From Gammaproteobacteria bacterium SG8_30 (lineage in GTDB: Bacteria > Pseudomonadota > Gammaproteobacteria > Steroidobacterales > Steroidobacteraceae), in the NCBI GenBank assembly GCA_001303245.1, contig LJNS01000014.1, positions 1-51,711 of the forward strand: a DNA stretch of 51,711 nt, given 5' to 3'. The notes under the pieces are model-generated. The model was not told the DNA's origin. It ran no database searches and saw only the letters and a list, made by a program, of their open reading frames with translations. The stretch's first letter is position 1; every line of letters starts with the position of its first letter. Made by a program: the position numbers and the translations under genes. This document shows, piece after piece, positions 26,116-34,578 of the stretch.

Positions 26116-26288
26116 GGTGGGCGGAATGCTCGAGCGGCTCCGGTTTATGTAAACTGATGCGCCACGACGTGCCCTGCAAGAGTGCTTTTGCGACGTTTCG
26201 CGCTGACACAGTTGCCGAAGCAAGGCATTCTGCTGCAAGTGCCCAGACCGGCATCGCAGAAAGCCGTCCTTGAGGTGGACCCGAGTCT

Positions 26289-27878
26289 ATGCAGGAAACG
26301 CTAAACAATCTGATCGAGCGCGCCCGCGGCGCGATCAGGTTCAAGTGGTGGGCAATCGGTGTAGCCTGGGGCGTCTGCTTGCTCGGATGGACCGTGGTAA
26401 CGTTCCTGCCCAGCAAGTACGAGGCCTCGACACGCGTGTTCGTTGATACCCGAACAGCGTTGTCGCCCGTCATCCAGGGCATAGCGATACAGCAGGACGT
26501 CGCGGCACATCTGAATCTTGCGCAGGAGGCGCTGATCGGCGAGGAGCAACTCGACGAGATAGTCCGGGAGACCGGACTGGACGCGACCATCAAGACGGCT
26601 CAGGAGAGGGCCGGCCTGATCGACTCGCTGAAGAAGCGCATCGTCATCAACCTGCAGAGAACCGGCGAGTGGGGACAGACAGGTGGCGTGATCTACACGA
26701 TCAGCTATCGCGACTCGGATCGGGAACGCGGCCTCAAGACCGTCGAGATCCTGTTGAACTCCTTCATCGAGGATACTCTCGGCGGCAAGAGGCAGGGGTC
26801 CGAGGAGGCTAGTGACTTCCTCCGGAACGAGATTGCCGAGACGGAAGAGCACCTCCGTGAGGCAGAGCAGCGGCTCGCCGAATTCAAGAAGGCCAATGTC
26901 GGCGTGATGCCTGGAGCGGCGGGCGACTATTTCACGCGCCTCCAGACGGAGCTCGATGCGGCGCGCAAGGCTCGCGCCGATCTGCAGGTCGCGCTTTCCC
27001 GGCGAAGCGAGCTGTCCCGGCAGCTCAGTGGCGAGACGCCCTTCACGGTGGCGACGGGCACTCCGGGAGCGGCGGCCATGGCGGGGACGAGGGGAGGCAA
27101 CGACACGACGTCGCAGATCGCGGATGCGGAGCGCCGGCTTGCCGCTCTGCTGTTGCGTTTCACCGAGAAACACCCGGACGTCATCGCCGCGCGTGCGGAA
27201 GTGGAAGGTTTGAAGGCCAGGCGAGCCGAGGAACTCGAGGCACTGAGGCGAGGCGATCCGAATGCCGCTCTGTCCAGTGGAGCAGGAGCCAATCCCATCT
27301 ACCAGAGCATCCAGCTCGCGCTGAATCAGGTCGACGTGGAGATTGCGGAACTCCGGGGCCAGATCGCGCTCCACGAGCGCAAGGTCGGTGAGTTGCAGCG
27401 GCTGGTCAACACCGCTCCGGAGGTGGAGGCCGAGTACGCAAGGCTCAACCGCGACTACGACGTCACGAAGGCCCAATACACTGCGCTGGTCGAGCGTTTG
27501 CAGCGAACGGAGCTCGGCCAGGATGCGCAGGACAAGGCGTCGGACGTGCGTTTCGAAGTGATCGATCCACCGAACGCCGGGTTCTCGCCGGTCACGCCGA
27601 ATCGACCGGCCCTGGTCACGCTGGTCTTCCTGCTGGCGCTGGGCCTGGGCGGGGCTACTGCGGTGGGTCTGGACAGGCTGAATCCGGTGTTCAACCGCGG
27701 ACGCGACCTGCACGAGGCGACCGACCTGCCCGTGCTCGGCGAGGTCGCCTATGCCACCGTCGATACGGTGGACCTGAGCGGACAGAGGACTCTGATGCTG
27801 GTTTCCGGTGGTGCCGCTGGGCTCGTCGTCGCCTTCCTCGCGATGATCTGGCTGAGCGCGACCTTCAGCTTCAACTAG
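26289..27878 (+). CDS. Polysaccharide chain-length determinant (Wzz/PCP family, XrtA-locus type)
   Basis: A 529-residue inner-membrane protein with a transmembrane segment near residues 20-42 (WWAIGVAWGVCLLGWTVVTFL) and another at the C-terminus (about 500-525, LMLVSGGAAGLVVAFLAMIW). Between them lies a long periplasmic domain with coiled coil (about 165-260 and 330-400: TEEHLREAEQRLAEFKKA, LRGQIALHERKVGELQRL). The opening and YEASTRVFVDTRTALSPVIQGIAIQ match the PEP-CTERM/XrtA-locus subfamily of chain-length determinants (TIGR03007-like). It sets polymer length with a Wzy polymerase, here possibly the protein at 8.8-10.2 kb. No fused or adjacent tyrosine-kinase domain is present. RBS and spacing are unremarkable. 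Confidence 0.85.
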   Translation: MQETLNNLIERARGAIRFKWWAIGVAWGVCLLGWTVVTFLPSKYEASTRVFVDTRTALSPVIQGIAIQQDVAAHLNLAQEALIGEEQLDEIVRETGLDATIKTAQERAGLIDSLKKRIVINLQRTGEWGQTGGVIYTISYRDSDRERGLKTVEILLNSFIEDTLGGKRQGSEEASDFLRNEIAETEEHLREAEQRLAEFKKANVGVMPGAAGDYFTRLQTELDAARKARADLQVALSRRSELSRQLSGETPFTVATGTPGAAAMAGTRGGNDTTSQIADAERRLAALLLRFTEKHPDVIAARAEVEGLKARRAEELEALRRGDPNAALSSGAGANPIYQSIQLALNQVDVEIAELRGQIALHERKVGELQRLVNTAPEVEAEYARLNRDYDVTKAQYTALVERLQRTELGQDAQDKASDVRFEVIDPPNAGFSPVTPNRPALVTLVFLLALGLGGATAVGLDRLNPVFNRGRDLHEATDLPVLGEVAYATVDTVDLSGQRTLMLVSGGAAGLVVAFLAMIWLSATFSFN

Positions 27879-28297
27879 TCGCAAGGGCTCGGAAAGTCAT
27901 TCCGGGGTGAAGGTCCGACCATTCGTGCGTCGCCCGTGATGCTTGTCGCATGCCCCGCGAGGCTGCCTGACGGGGAATCCGACTGCAGCGTGACACTCCT
28001 GCACGCCGCAGTCGCCGGCGAAGTCGGGCCTGGCCTGCGTAACGATGGCGACCGTGCCGATGCCGCCGACGGCCCCGCCGCTACAACTCGGCCCAAGGCC
28101 GCCCCCCGCTCGGCGTCCGTCCGCACTTCGGCAACCCATGGCCGCCCCAGGACCCAGCGCTGCGTCCGGACCGCCTTACGGGAGTACGGGCGCGCTCTCT
28201 AGCATCACGGGGGCAGGGAAGACGGAGTGCGCAAAAGGGAAGCCGGCGCCCGAGGCGGGCGCCGGCAGAGTCAGCTCACGGTGAAACGCGGTCCGGC
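27879..28297. other. Convergent intergenic region, no gene recognised apart from a terminator
   Basis: These 419 bases lie between the convergent chain-length gene and the aminotransferase gene. Open frames on both strands here are proline- and alanine-rich shadows without recognisable motifs. The only clear element is the strong hairpin at its right end. Confidence 0.5.
28231..28266 (-). terminator. Rho-independent terminator of the WbpDBE-like operon
   Basis: GCCGGCGCCCG (28242-28252) and CGGGCGCCGGC (28256-28266) form a perfect 11-bp GC-rich stem with a 3-base loop, 32 bases past the aminotransferase stop. On the minus strand it is followed by TTCCCTTTTGC, a modest T-tract, so it should terminate the leftward operon. 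Confidence 0.75.
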
Positions 28298-29431
28298 TCA
28301 GGAAGCCTTGGCTCTCGCGACTTCCTCCTGCGGTGGAACGGCCAGTGCGCGGACTGCGTCGCAGACCGTCTGGCACTGCTCGGCGGTCAGCTCGGGGAAC
28401 ATGGGCAGTGACAGCACTTCGTCTGCGGCCGCCTCGGCATGCGGGAAGTCGCCTTTCCGGTAGCCCAGGTTGTCGTAGGCCGGCAGCAGGTGCACCGGGA
28501 ATGGATAGTGGATTCCCGTCTGGACGCCCTGCTCCTGAAGCGCTTCCTGCCACTTGGCACGATGTGGCGTCCGGATCGCGTATACGTGGAATACATGTCG
28601 CTGATGGTCGCGAGGCTGGGGTCGCTTGACGCCCGATCCGGAAAGCATCCGGTCGTAGTGGGCAGCGGCGGTGCGACGACCCTCGGTCCAGGCCTCGAGG
28701 TGCCGTAGCTTGACGCGCAAGACGGCACCCTGTATGCCCTCCAGGCGGTAGTTGAAACCCTTCAGGACGTGGTGGTACTTCTTCTCGGCGCCCCAGTCCC
28801 GGAGCATGCGGATCTTCTTGGCGAACTCCGGCTTGCTCGTCACGACCATGCCACCTTCGCCGTACGCGCCGAGGTTCTTGCCGGGATAGAAGCTGAAGCA
28901 GCCCATGTCGCCGAGGCTTCCTGCACGCTGGCCCTTGTACTCGGCACCATGTGCTTGCGCGGCATCCTCGATCACGATCAATCCATGGCGTCGGGCGACT
29001 GCCAGGATCGGGTCCATCTCCGCCATGAGGCCGTGCAGATGGACCGGCATGATCGCACGTGTCCGGGGCGTGATGGCAGCCTCGATCCTGGCCGGATCAA
29101 TGTTCAGGCTGTCCGGGTCGATGTCGACGAAGACAGGGCGTGCACCGGCGTACTCTATTGCGGCGATCGTAGCAACGAAGGTGAATGGAGTCGTGATTAC
29201 CTCGTCACCCGGGCCGATGCCCGCCGCGAGAACGGCAAGGTGCAGGGCACTCGTGCCGGAGTTGACGCCGATCCCGAATTTCGCACCCGAGTAGGCGGCG
29301 AACTCCTCCTCGAAGCTCGCGACATCGGGCCCGAGAACGTACTGGCAATTCTCGAGCACGTTGCTGACGGCGGCATCAACTTCGTCCTTGATGCTCAGAT
29401 ACTGCGCCTTAAGGTCAAGAAACGGGATCAC
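28298..29431 (-). CDS. DegT/DnrJ/EryC1/StrS sugar aminotransferase (WbpE-like)
   Basis: A 377-residue PLP enzyme with IPFLDLKAQYLSI at the N-terminus, NSGTSALHLAVLAAGIGPGDEVITTP (given here in family terms as the cofactor loop near residue 55), and FSFYPGKNLGAYGEGG near residue 180 carrying the Schiff-base lysine. It transfers an amino group from glutamate to a 3- or 4-keto nucleotide sugar. With the Gfo/Idh oxidoreductase and hexapeptide acetyltransferase directly upstream, the arrangement matches WbpB-WbpE-WbpD, making the 3-amino group of UDP-2,3-diacetamido-uronic acid. The start is GTG at 29431 with GGAGGAAGG upstream. It overlaps the preceding gene by four bases (GTGA). Confidence 0.88.
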   Translation of the reverse strand: MIPFLDLKAQYLSIKDEVDAAVSNVLENCQYVLGPDVASFEEEFAAYSGAKFGIGVNSGTSALHLAVLAAGIGPGDEVITTPFTFVATIAAIEYAGARPVFVDIDPDSLNIDPARIEAAITPRTRAIMPVHLHGLMAEMDPILAVARRHGLIVIEDAAQAHGAEYKGQRAGSLGDMGCFSFYPGKNLGAYGEGGMVVTSKPEFAKKIRMLRDWGAEKKYHHVLKGFNYRLEGIQGAVLRVKLRHLEAWTEGRRTAAAHYDRMLSGSGVKRPQPRDHQRHVFHVYAIRTPHRAKWQEALQEQGVQTGIHYPFPVHLLPAYDNLGYRKGDFPHAEAAADEVLSLPMFPELTAEQCQTVCDAVRALAVPPQEEVARAKAS

Positions 29432-30459
29432 GATGCCTTCCTCCGTTGACTCTGTATGTAGACGGTCTCTCCGCGGCCGCGCATGGAACTCGTCGCGGCC
29501 TCGATAAGTTCGACGACCCTGAGGCCGAGGCCGCCGTCGGTCTCCGGAGTCTTGCCATCGGCGATGCAGTCGACGAAGTGCTCGGCGCCCAGGCGAAGCG
29601 CTTCTGTTCCTGCCAGTTTTGGCGCCCACATGTCGCCCGTCCTGTAGCCCACGCGCAGCTCGTGAATCTGCTTCGGATCGTCGGTGAAGCTGACGCCCTT
29701 GTCGTAGATCTTGACTTTCTCGCTGGGTTCCAGGTCGTCGTAGGTGATCATCTTCTTGCTGCCGCCAATCAGGATCTGGCGAACCTTGACCGGGGCAAGC
29801 CAGCTGACGTTGCAGTGCGCGATCGTGCCGGATTCGTAGAACAGCGTGATGAATCCGAGGTTCTCAGGAGTGCCTGGAAAGTGATTCATGCCGCTGGCCG
29901 AGATCGCGACGGGATGCTCGCCGAGCAGGTAATCGAGAATCGAGAAATCATGGACCGCAAGATCGGAAATGACGTTCACGTCCCGCTGGAACAGTCCCAG
30001 GTTGATGCGGACCGAGTCGTAGTAGTAGACGCGGCCGAGATCACCGCTCTTGATGATCTCCCGCATCTTGCGGATGGCACCGGTGTAGATGAACGTGTGA
30101 TCCACGAAGAGACAGAGATTTCGCTTTGCAGCTTCGTCGATCAGCTTGCGCGCCTGCAGCGAGGTCTCGGTCATCGGCTTCTCGAGCCAGAGGTGTTTTC
30201 CGGCCTTGAGTGCGGCCATCCCGAGCTCGAAGTGTGTGTTGACCGGCGTCGCAATGGCGATGGCGTCTACCCCGGGATCGTCCAGAAGATCCTGGAATCG
30301 CGTCGTCGTCCTGACGGCAGGATAGCGCTTGTTGACGATATCCAGTTTGCTCGTATCGACGTCCGCGACCGCCGCGATTGCCGCGCCGTTGGCCTCCGCA
30401 AAGTTGCGGACCAGATTGGGTCCCCAGTACCCGTAGCCGATTACCCCGAACTTGATCAT
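29428..30459 (-). CDS. Gfo/Idh/MocA-family nucleotide-sugar oxidoreductase (WbpB-like)
   Basis: A 343-residue NAD-dependent oxidoreductase with FGVIGYGYWGPNLVRNF (Rossmann), AIATPVNTHFELGMAALKAGKHLWLEKPM around residue 75-105 (EKP catalytic lysine, split motif), and SDLAVHDFSILDYL near residue 168. In the WbpB pathway it oxidises C3 of UDP-GlcNAc-uronic acid before transamination. The substrate is inferred from its neighbours. It is in the middle of a three-gene minus-strand operon with four-base overlaps on both sides, so the three products are translationally coupled and likely made in similar amounts. Confidence 0.87.
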   Translation of the reverse strand: MIKFGVIGYGYWGPNLVRNFAEANGAAIAAVADVDTSKLDIVNKRYPAVRTTTRFQDLLDDPGVDAIAIATPVNTHFELGMAALKAGKHLWLEKPMTETSLQARKLIDEAAKRNLCLFVDHTFIYTGAIRKMREIIKSGDLGRVYYYDSVRINLGLFQRDVNVISDLAVHDFSILDYLLGEHPVAISASGMNHFPGTPENLGFITLFYESGTIAHCNVSWLAPVKVRQILIGGSKKMITYDDLEPSEKVKIYDKGVSFTDDPKQIHELRVGYRTGDMWAPKLAGTEALRLGAEHFVDCIADGKTPETDGGLGLRVVELIEAATSSMRGRGETVYIQSQRRKAS

Positions 30460-30953
30460 GTTTGGCCTGCCTGCTCCCTGTTTTCCCTGGTGTCGCCGAT
30501 GATCCGCGCCGGTACGCCGGCAACTATTGCGTACGCCGGGACGCTCTTCGTCACTACGGCGCCCGCCCCGACCAAGGCGCCCTCGGCAATCTCGAGCCCA
30601 GCGAGAATCGTTGCGTTGGAGCCAATCGAGGCCCGCCGGCCAATCCTCGTTTCGACCACTTTCCAGTCGGTCTCCGTCTGAACCGACCCGTCTGGATTCG
30701 CGGCGCGTGGATAGATGTCGTTGGTGAACATCACACCGTGGCCGATGAAGACCTCGTCCTCGATGTGGACCCCCTCACAGATGAAGGTGTGAGAAGAAAT
30801 CTTGCAGCGCGCGCCGACCGACGAGTTCTTCTGGATCTCGACGAACGCACCGATCTTCGATTCATCGCCGATCGAGCAGCCGTAGAGGTTGACGAGGTCC
30901 GCATGAAAGATCCGGACATCGCGCCCTAGCTTCACGCTCGGTGTGATCGGCAT
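30456..30953 (-). CDS. Hexapeptide-repeat N-acetyltransferase (WbpD-like)
   Basis: This 165-residue left-handed beta-helix acyltransferase has repeated hexapeptide turns (IGDESKIGAFVEIQKNSSVG, IEDEVFIGHGVMFTNDIYP, IGSNATILAGLEIAEGALVG) and ends VPAYAIVAGVPARIIGD. The FTNDIYPRA segment after the helix turn is characteristic of WbpD-type 3-N-acetyltransferases that use acetyl-CoA on a UDP-3-amino sugar. It is the first gene of the operon and its stop overlaps the WbpB-like start by four bases. Length matches the family. The sugar substrate is inferred from the operon. Confidence 0.88.
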   Translation of the reverse strand: MPITPSVKLGRDVRIFHADLVNLYGCSIGDESKIGAFVEIQKNSSVGARCKISSHTFICEGVHIEDEVFIGHGVMFTNDIYPRAANPDGSVQTETDWKVVETRIGRRASIGSNATILAGLEIAEGALVGAGAVVTKSVPAYAIVAGVPARIIGDTRENREQAGQT

Positions 30954-31609
30954 TCTTGGTTCCCGAAGGAGGGACCGGGTCCCCGTGTTGTGGTGGAGCG
31001 CCTCCCGGTAATGTTAGGTGCGAAGGTTTCGACAAAATGTGTCTGAGTCGGCAGTCTGGAGAGCGGGGAGGCCGACAGCGACAGCGCGTCGGGGCGAGTT
31101 GCGGCGGGCAGGAGTTCGGGAAGCCCTTGAGACCGGCGCCCTCATTCGCCTGCTTCGCACCAGGACGGTCGTCGAATGTGCACGCGGTCGAGAGCCGCGC
31201 CAGGACCCACATCACGCTTTGAACGCCTGGAATTCGCTGCCCATCGCGAGTGGGACAACGGGGAGCTCGGACACCGAGGCCCGGGATGCACACTGACCGG
31301 GGCCAGAAGCAGTGTTGAACTCGGGCAACGGGAGAGGCGAACGATCCGGATGGCACGGACAAGCCGGCGTCGGAGGGACTAGCGTCCGCTCGTCCGGCAT
31401 CGGTACTGGCTGACGTCAGGCCAGTGACGCTGCGGCTGCAATTGCCCGGGATCGAATCGCCGGAGGCTGGACTCCGGTGCCGGTCCTGGTCCGACTCGCA
31501 ACCGTGCCGCAGTTCGAAGTTCTTATGTCTGGTCTTACGCTACGATCCGAGCCGTCACCCTAAAGTAAGCGGTGCACGACCAAGGTCGCTGTCGAGGGAG
31601 GAAATATAC
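30954..31609. other. Divergent intergenic region, no gene recognised
   Basis: These 656 bases separate the leftward WbpDBE-like operon from the rightward SDR operon and should contain both promoters. Open frames here show no family motifs or codon bias that I trust. A weak TTCGAA-N17-TACGCT pair about 85 bases before the SDR start is the best rightward promoter candidate; nothing convincing was found leftward. Confidence 0.5.
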
Positions 31610-32641
31610 GTGCGCGTGTTTGTGACAGGCGTCAATGGATACATCGGGGCCGTTCTGGCGCCCATGCTGATGGAGCGCGGTCTGGATGTCGTCGGACTGG
31701 ATACCGGGTATTACCGCGATGGCTGGCTCTACAGCGACGATCGACATCTCAGGTTGACGCCGAAGACGCTGAACAAGGACCTTCGGGAGGTCACCCAAGC
31801 AGATCTCGAGGGCTGCGATGCGGTGGTGCATCTTGCCGAGCTTTCCAACGATCCGCTAGGGCAGAATCGCCCGAAGATCACGCATGACATCAATCACCTT
31901 GGATCGGTGAAGCTGGCGGAACTGGCGCGCGCGGCCGGGATCCGGCGATTCGTCTATACCTCCTCCTGCAGCGTCTACGGCGCAGGCAACGGCGACTTCC
32001 TGGACGAGACGAGTCCGCCGAACCCGCAGACGGCCTACGCGGAGTGCAAGGTGCTGGTCGAAAAAGACCTCGGAGAGATGGCGGGCGACGATTTCTGTCC
32101 CGTCTTCCTTCGCAATGCGACGGCCTACGGACCGTCGCCCCGGATGCGCTTCGACATCGTCATCAACGACCTCTGTGCCCTGGCCTGGACGACAAGGCGC
32201 ATCGCGATGACGAGTGACGGCAGTCCCTGGCGACCGGTCGTTCACGTTGAGGACATCTGCGAGGCCGCCTACCGCAGCGTTGTCGCGCCGGAGGAGGCGG
32301 TGTACGGCAAGATATTCAATGTCGGGCACAACGAGGACAACTACCGTATCAGGGAAATTGCCGAGATAGTCGCCAGCGAGTTTCCGGGTTGCGAGGTGAG
32401 TACCGGATCGAGCGCCGGAGACAATCGGAGCTACCGCGTCAGTTTCGACCGCATCCACAGGGAACTGCCAGGGTTTAGGTGTCGGTACACGGCGCGCGAC
32501 GGGGCTCATCAACTGCATGAGCTCTTCGAGCGCATACAGATGGCACCCGAGATCTACCAGTTCCGGGCCTTCACGCGGCTCAAGCAGCTGAAGTACCTGC
32601 AGGCGAGCCGGCAGGTCAACGACGAGCTGTTCTGGACCTGA
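31610..32641 (+). CDS. NAD-dependent nucleotide-sugar epimerase/dehydratase (extended SDR)
   Basis: A 343-residue extended SDR: VFVTGVNGYIGAVLAPML at the N-terminus, VVHLAELSNDPLGQN, FVYTSSCSVYGAG, the catalytic YAECK (Tyr-x3-Lys) near residue 144, and WRPVVHVEDICEA. It probably acts as an epimerase, dehydratase or reductase on an activated sugar. Position before an RfbC-like epimerase and an RfbF-like nucleotidyltransferase suggests deoxysugar chemistry. The GTG at 31610 is chosen because AGGGAGGAAA lies 7 bases upstream and the Rossmann motif starts at once; a longer in-frame extension to 31424 has no family similarity. It heads a tight plus-strand operon. Confidence 0.83.
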   Translation: MRVFVTGVNGYIGAVLAPMLMERGLDVVGLDTGYYRDGWLYSDDRHLRLTPKTLNKDLREVTQADLEGCDAVVHLAELSNDPLGQNRPKITHDINHLGSVKLAELARAAGIRRFVYTSSCSVYGAGNGDFLDETSPPNPQTAYAECKVLVEKDLGEMAGDDFCPVFLRNATAYGPSPRMRFDIVINDLCALAWTTRRIAMTSDGSPWRPVVHVEDICEAAYRSVVAPEEAVYGKIFNVGHNEDNYRIREIAEIVASEFPGCEVSTGSSAGDNRSYRVSFDRIHRELPGFRCRYTARDGAHQLHELFERIQMAPEIYQFRAFTRLKQLKYLQASRQVNDELFWT

Positions 32642-32645
32642 CGTT

Positions 32646-33212
32646 GTGTATTTTCGGCCGACCCCGCTGGACGGTGCTGTCGAGGTCCATCTCGACAGGC
32701 ATGAGGATGCGCGCGGCTACTTTGCCAGGGCGTGGTGCGTGCGCGAATTCGCCGCAAACGGCCTGCCGGTGACGCTGGTGCAGTCCAGCGTTTCGTTCAA
32801 CGCACGGAAGGGGACGCTGCGGGGCATGCACTTCCAATGGCCGCCATCGCGCGAAGGCAAACTCGTTCGCTGCGAGGCCGGAGCCGTCTGGGACGTGCTG
32901 GTGGACCTGCGACCAGGCTCGCGGAGCTTTCTCGAACACTACGCACTGGAACTCGATGGCGAGCGTGGCAATGCGGTCTACATTCCTCCCGGATTTGCAC
33001 ATGGCTTCCAGACCCTGTCAGACGACACGCGGGTCCTGTACGTGATGACCGACTTCTACGACCCGGGACTGGGCGACGGGGTCAGCTACGACGACGTGGT
33101 GTTCGGAATCGACTGGCCACTGCCGGTTTCCGTCATCTCCCCGCGGGACAAGGACTACCCGCCGTTCGACCGGGAGCGATACGTCAGGCGCTACGAGCAG
33201 TCTGGTGGGTGA
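32646..33212 (+). CDS. dTDP-4-dehydrorhamnose 3,5-epimerase-like protein (RfbC family)
   Basis: A 188-residue cupin of the RfbC/RmlC family. It has DARGYFARAWCVREFAANG, LVQSSVSFNARKGTLRGMHF with the catalytic-base histidine, VWDVLVDLRPGS and VYIPPGFAHGFQTLSD, in family order and length. It epimerises C3 and/or C5 of a 4-keto-6-deoxyhexose nucleotide. RmlA, RmlB and RmlD are not in the window, and the neighbours suggest a different deoxysugar, so I leave the symbol empty. The start is GTG at 32646, four bases after the SDR stop; its end overlaps the next frame by eight bases. Confidence 0.85.
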   Translation: MYFRPTPLDGAVEVHLDRHEDARGYFARAWCVREFAANGLPVTLVQSSVSFNARKGTLRGMHFQWPPSREGKLVRCEAGAVWDVLVDLRPGSRSFLEHYALELDGERGNAVYIPPGFAHGFQTLSDDTRVLYVMTDFYDPGLGDGVSYDDVVFGIDWPLPVSVISPRDKDYPPFDRERYVRRYEQSGG

Positions 33213-34578
33213 CAGGGCAGTGGAGAACCCTGCGGCCTCGGCGAAGAGTTCCATCGGCGGCACGGTGTCCTGTGAGCATCTCGCCGGCGAGGCAGTCGAG
33301 CTCGTTCGGGAGCTGTACCCGATCTGCCGCAGCATTACGGGGGACGGCGTTAGGCACAGTCTCGAAGCGATCGGTCGTCTTCTGCCGCTGCAGCGTTTCG
33401 AGGTGCCGAGCGGTACGCCGGTGTTCGACTGGGAAGTACCGCGTGAATGGAACGTGCGGGAAGCGTGGGTCAAGGATCCGGACGGTCGCAAGGTAGTGGA
33501 CTTCAGCGAGCACAGTCTGCACCTGGTGAGCTACTCGACTCCGTTCCGAGGACACGTCCCGCTCGAGGAGCTCCGGTCGCATCTTCACTCCATCCCGGAG
33601 CACCCGGACTGGATTCCCTACAGGACGTCGTACTACCGGGACTACTGGGGCTTCTGCGTTCGTCATCGCGACCTGGAGCGACTCGCGCCCGGCGAGTACG
33701 AAGTATGTGTCGACACCTCGCTCGAGTCCGGCAGCCTGACCTATGGCGAGGCCTTCTTGCCCGGCGAGTCGCCGCGCGAGGTGCTCATCTATACGCACAC
33801 CTGCCATCCGTCTCTCGCCAACGACAACCTGACCGGCATGGCGATAGCAGCACTGCTGGGGCGGGAACTGGGGCGCCAAAGGACCCGGCTGTCGTACCGG
33901 TTCGTCTTCGGGCCCGGCACGATAGGTTCACTCACGTGGCTCAACGCGAACGAGCGGACGCTGGACATGATCGAGCACGGCCTCGTGCTCGGACTGCTGG
34001 GCGATCCCGGTGGGCTGACCTACAAGTGCTCCCGCGACGGGCAGGCGCCCGTCGACCGTGTTGCCGCCCACGTGCTCCCGCGGCTATCCCGCCGCGCACG
34101 CCTGATGTCCTTCGAGCCTTACGGCTACGACGAGCGCCAATTCTGCTCGCCGGGCTTCAACCTTCCCATGGGAAGGCTGACGAGGTCTCCTAACGGCAGT
34201 TATCCGGAGTACCACAGTTCGGCCGACAACGTCGAGTTCATCGGCGCGCCGTATATCGCGGAGTCAATTCTGGCGGTGGTCAAAATGCTCGACGTGCTCG
34301 AGTCCAACCGGACCTGCATCAACCTCGCACCAAAGGGAGAGCCGCGACTCGGGAAGCGGGGCCTGTACGGCAGCCTGGGAGGACGGTCACCTGCCAGCAG
34401 CGAAACCGCGCTGCTCTGGGTACTGAACCAGGCCGACGGCTTGCGCGACCTGTTGTCGATCGCGGACCGGGCCGACATGGAATTCAGTGTGATTGACGAA
34501 GCGGCGCGCGCCCTGGAGCAGGCGGGGCTGCTTCGCACAGTTGAATGGGGGTTCGAAAAAGTGGGGAGCCGACATTGA
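33205..34578 (+). CDS. DUF4910 aminopeptidase-like zinc protein
   Basis: A 457-residue protein of the DUF4910/DUF2172 group, which pairs a peptidase M28-like fold with a C-terminal winged-helix region. Seen are YPICRSITGDG near residue 38, the metal-ligand block THTCHPSLANDNLTG near residue 198, GYDERQFCSPGFNLPMG near 312, and YPEYHSSADN near 332. A C-terminal segment (about 390-450) resembles the helix-turn-helix part. These proteins often lie in polysaccharide loci beside RfbC/RfbF-like genes, yet I know no assigned substrate. It may hydrolyse or form an amide on a sugar or amino-acid substituent. The GTG start at 33205 overlaps the previous gene; a later start is possible. Confidence 0.8.
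   Translation: MGDRAVENPAASAKSSIGGTVSCEHLAGEAVELVRELYPICRSITGDGVRHSLEAIGRLLPLQRFEVPSGTPVFDWEVPREWNVREAWVKDPDGRKVVDFSEHSLHLVSYSTPFRGHVPLEELRSHLHSIPEHPDWIPYRTSYYRDYWGFCVRHRDLERLAPGEYEVCVDTSLESGSLTYGEAFLPGESPREVLIYTHTCHPSLANDNLTGMAIAALLGRELGRQRTRLSYRFVFGPGTIGSLTWLNANERTLDMIEHGLVLGLLGDPGGLTYKCSRDGQAPVDRVAAHVLPRLSRRARLMSFEPYGYDERQFCSPGFNLPMGRLTRSPNGSYPEYHSSADNVEFIGAPYIAESILAVVKMLDVLESNRTCINLAPKGEPRLGKRGLYGSLGGRSPASSETALLWVLNQADGLRDLLSIADRADMEFSVIDEAARALEQAGLLRTVEWGFEKVGSRH

Noticed and set aside
26301-27884. A 527-codon minus-strand frame
   Set aside because: It mirrors the chain-length determinant gene and contains no recognisable protein.
28045-28284. A 79-codon proline-rich frame in the convergent gap
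   Set aside because: It has no ribosome-binding site or motif and runs through the terminator hairpin.
30862-31362. A 166-codon minus-strand frame in the large divergent gap
   Set aside because: It overlaps the start of the acetyltransferase gene in another frame and shows no motif or plausible composition.
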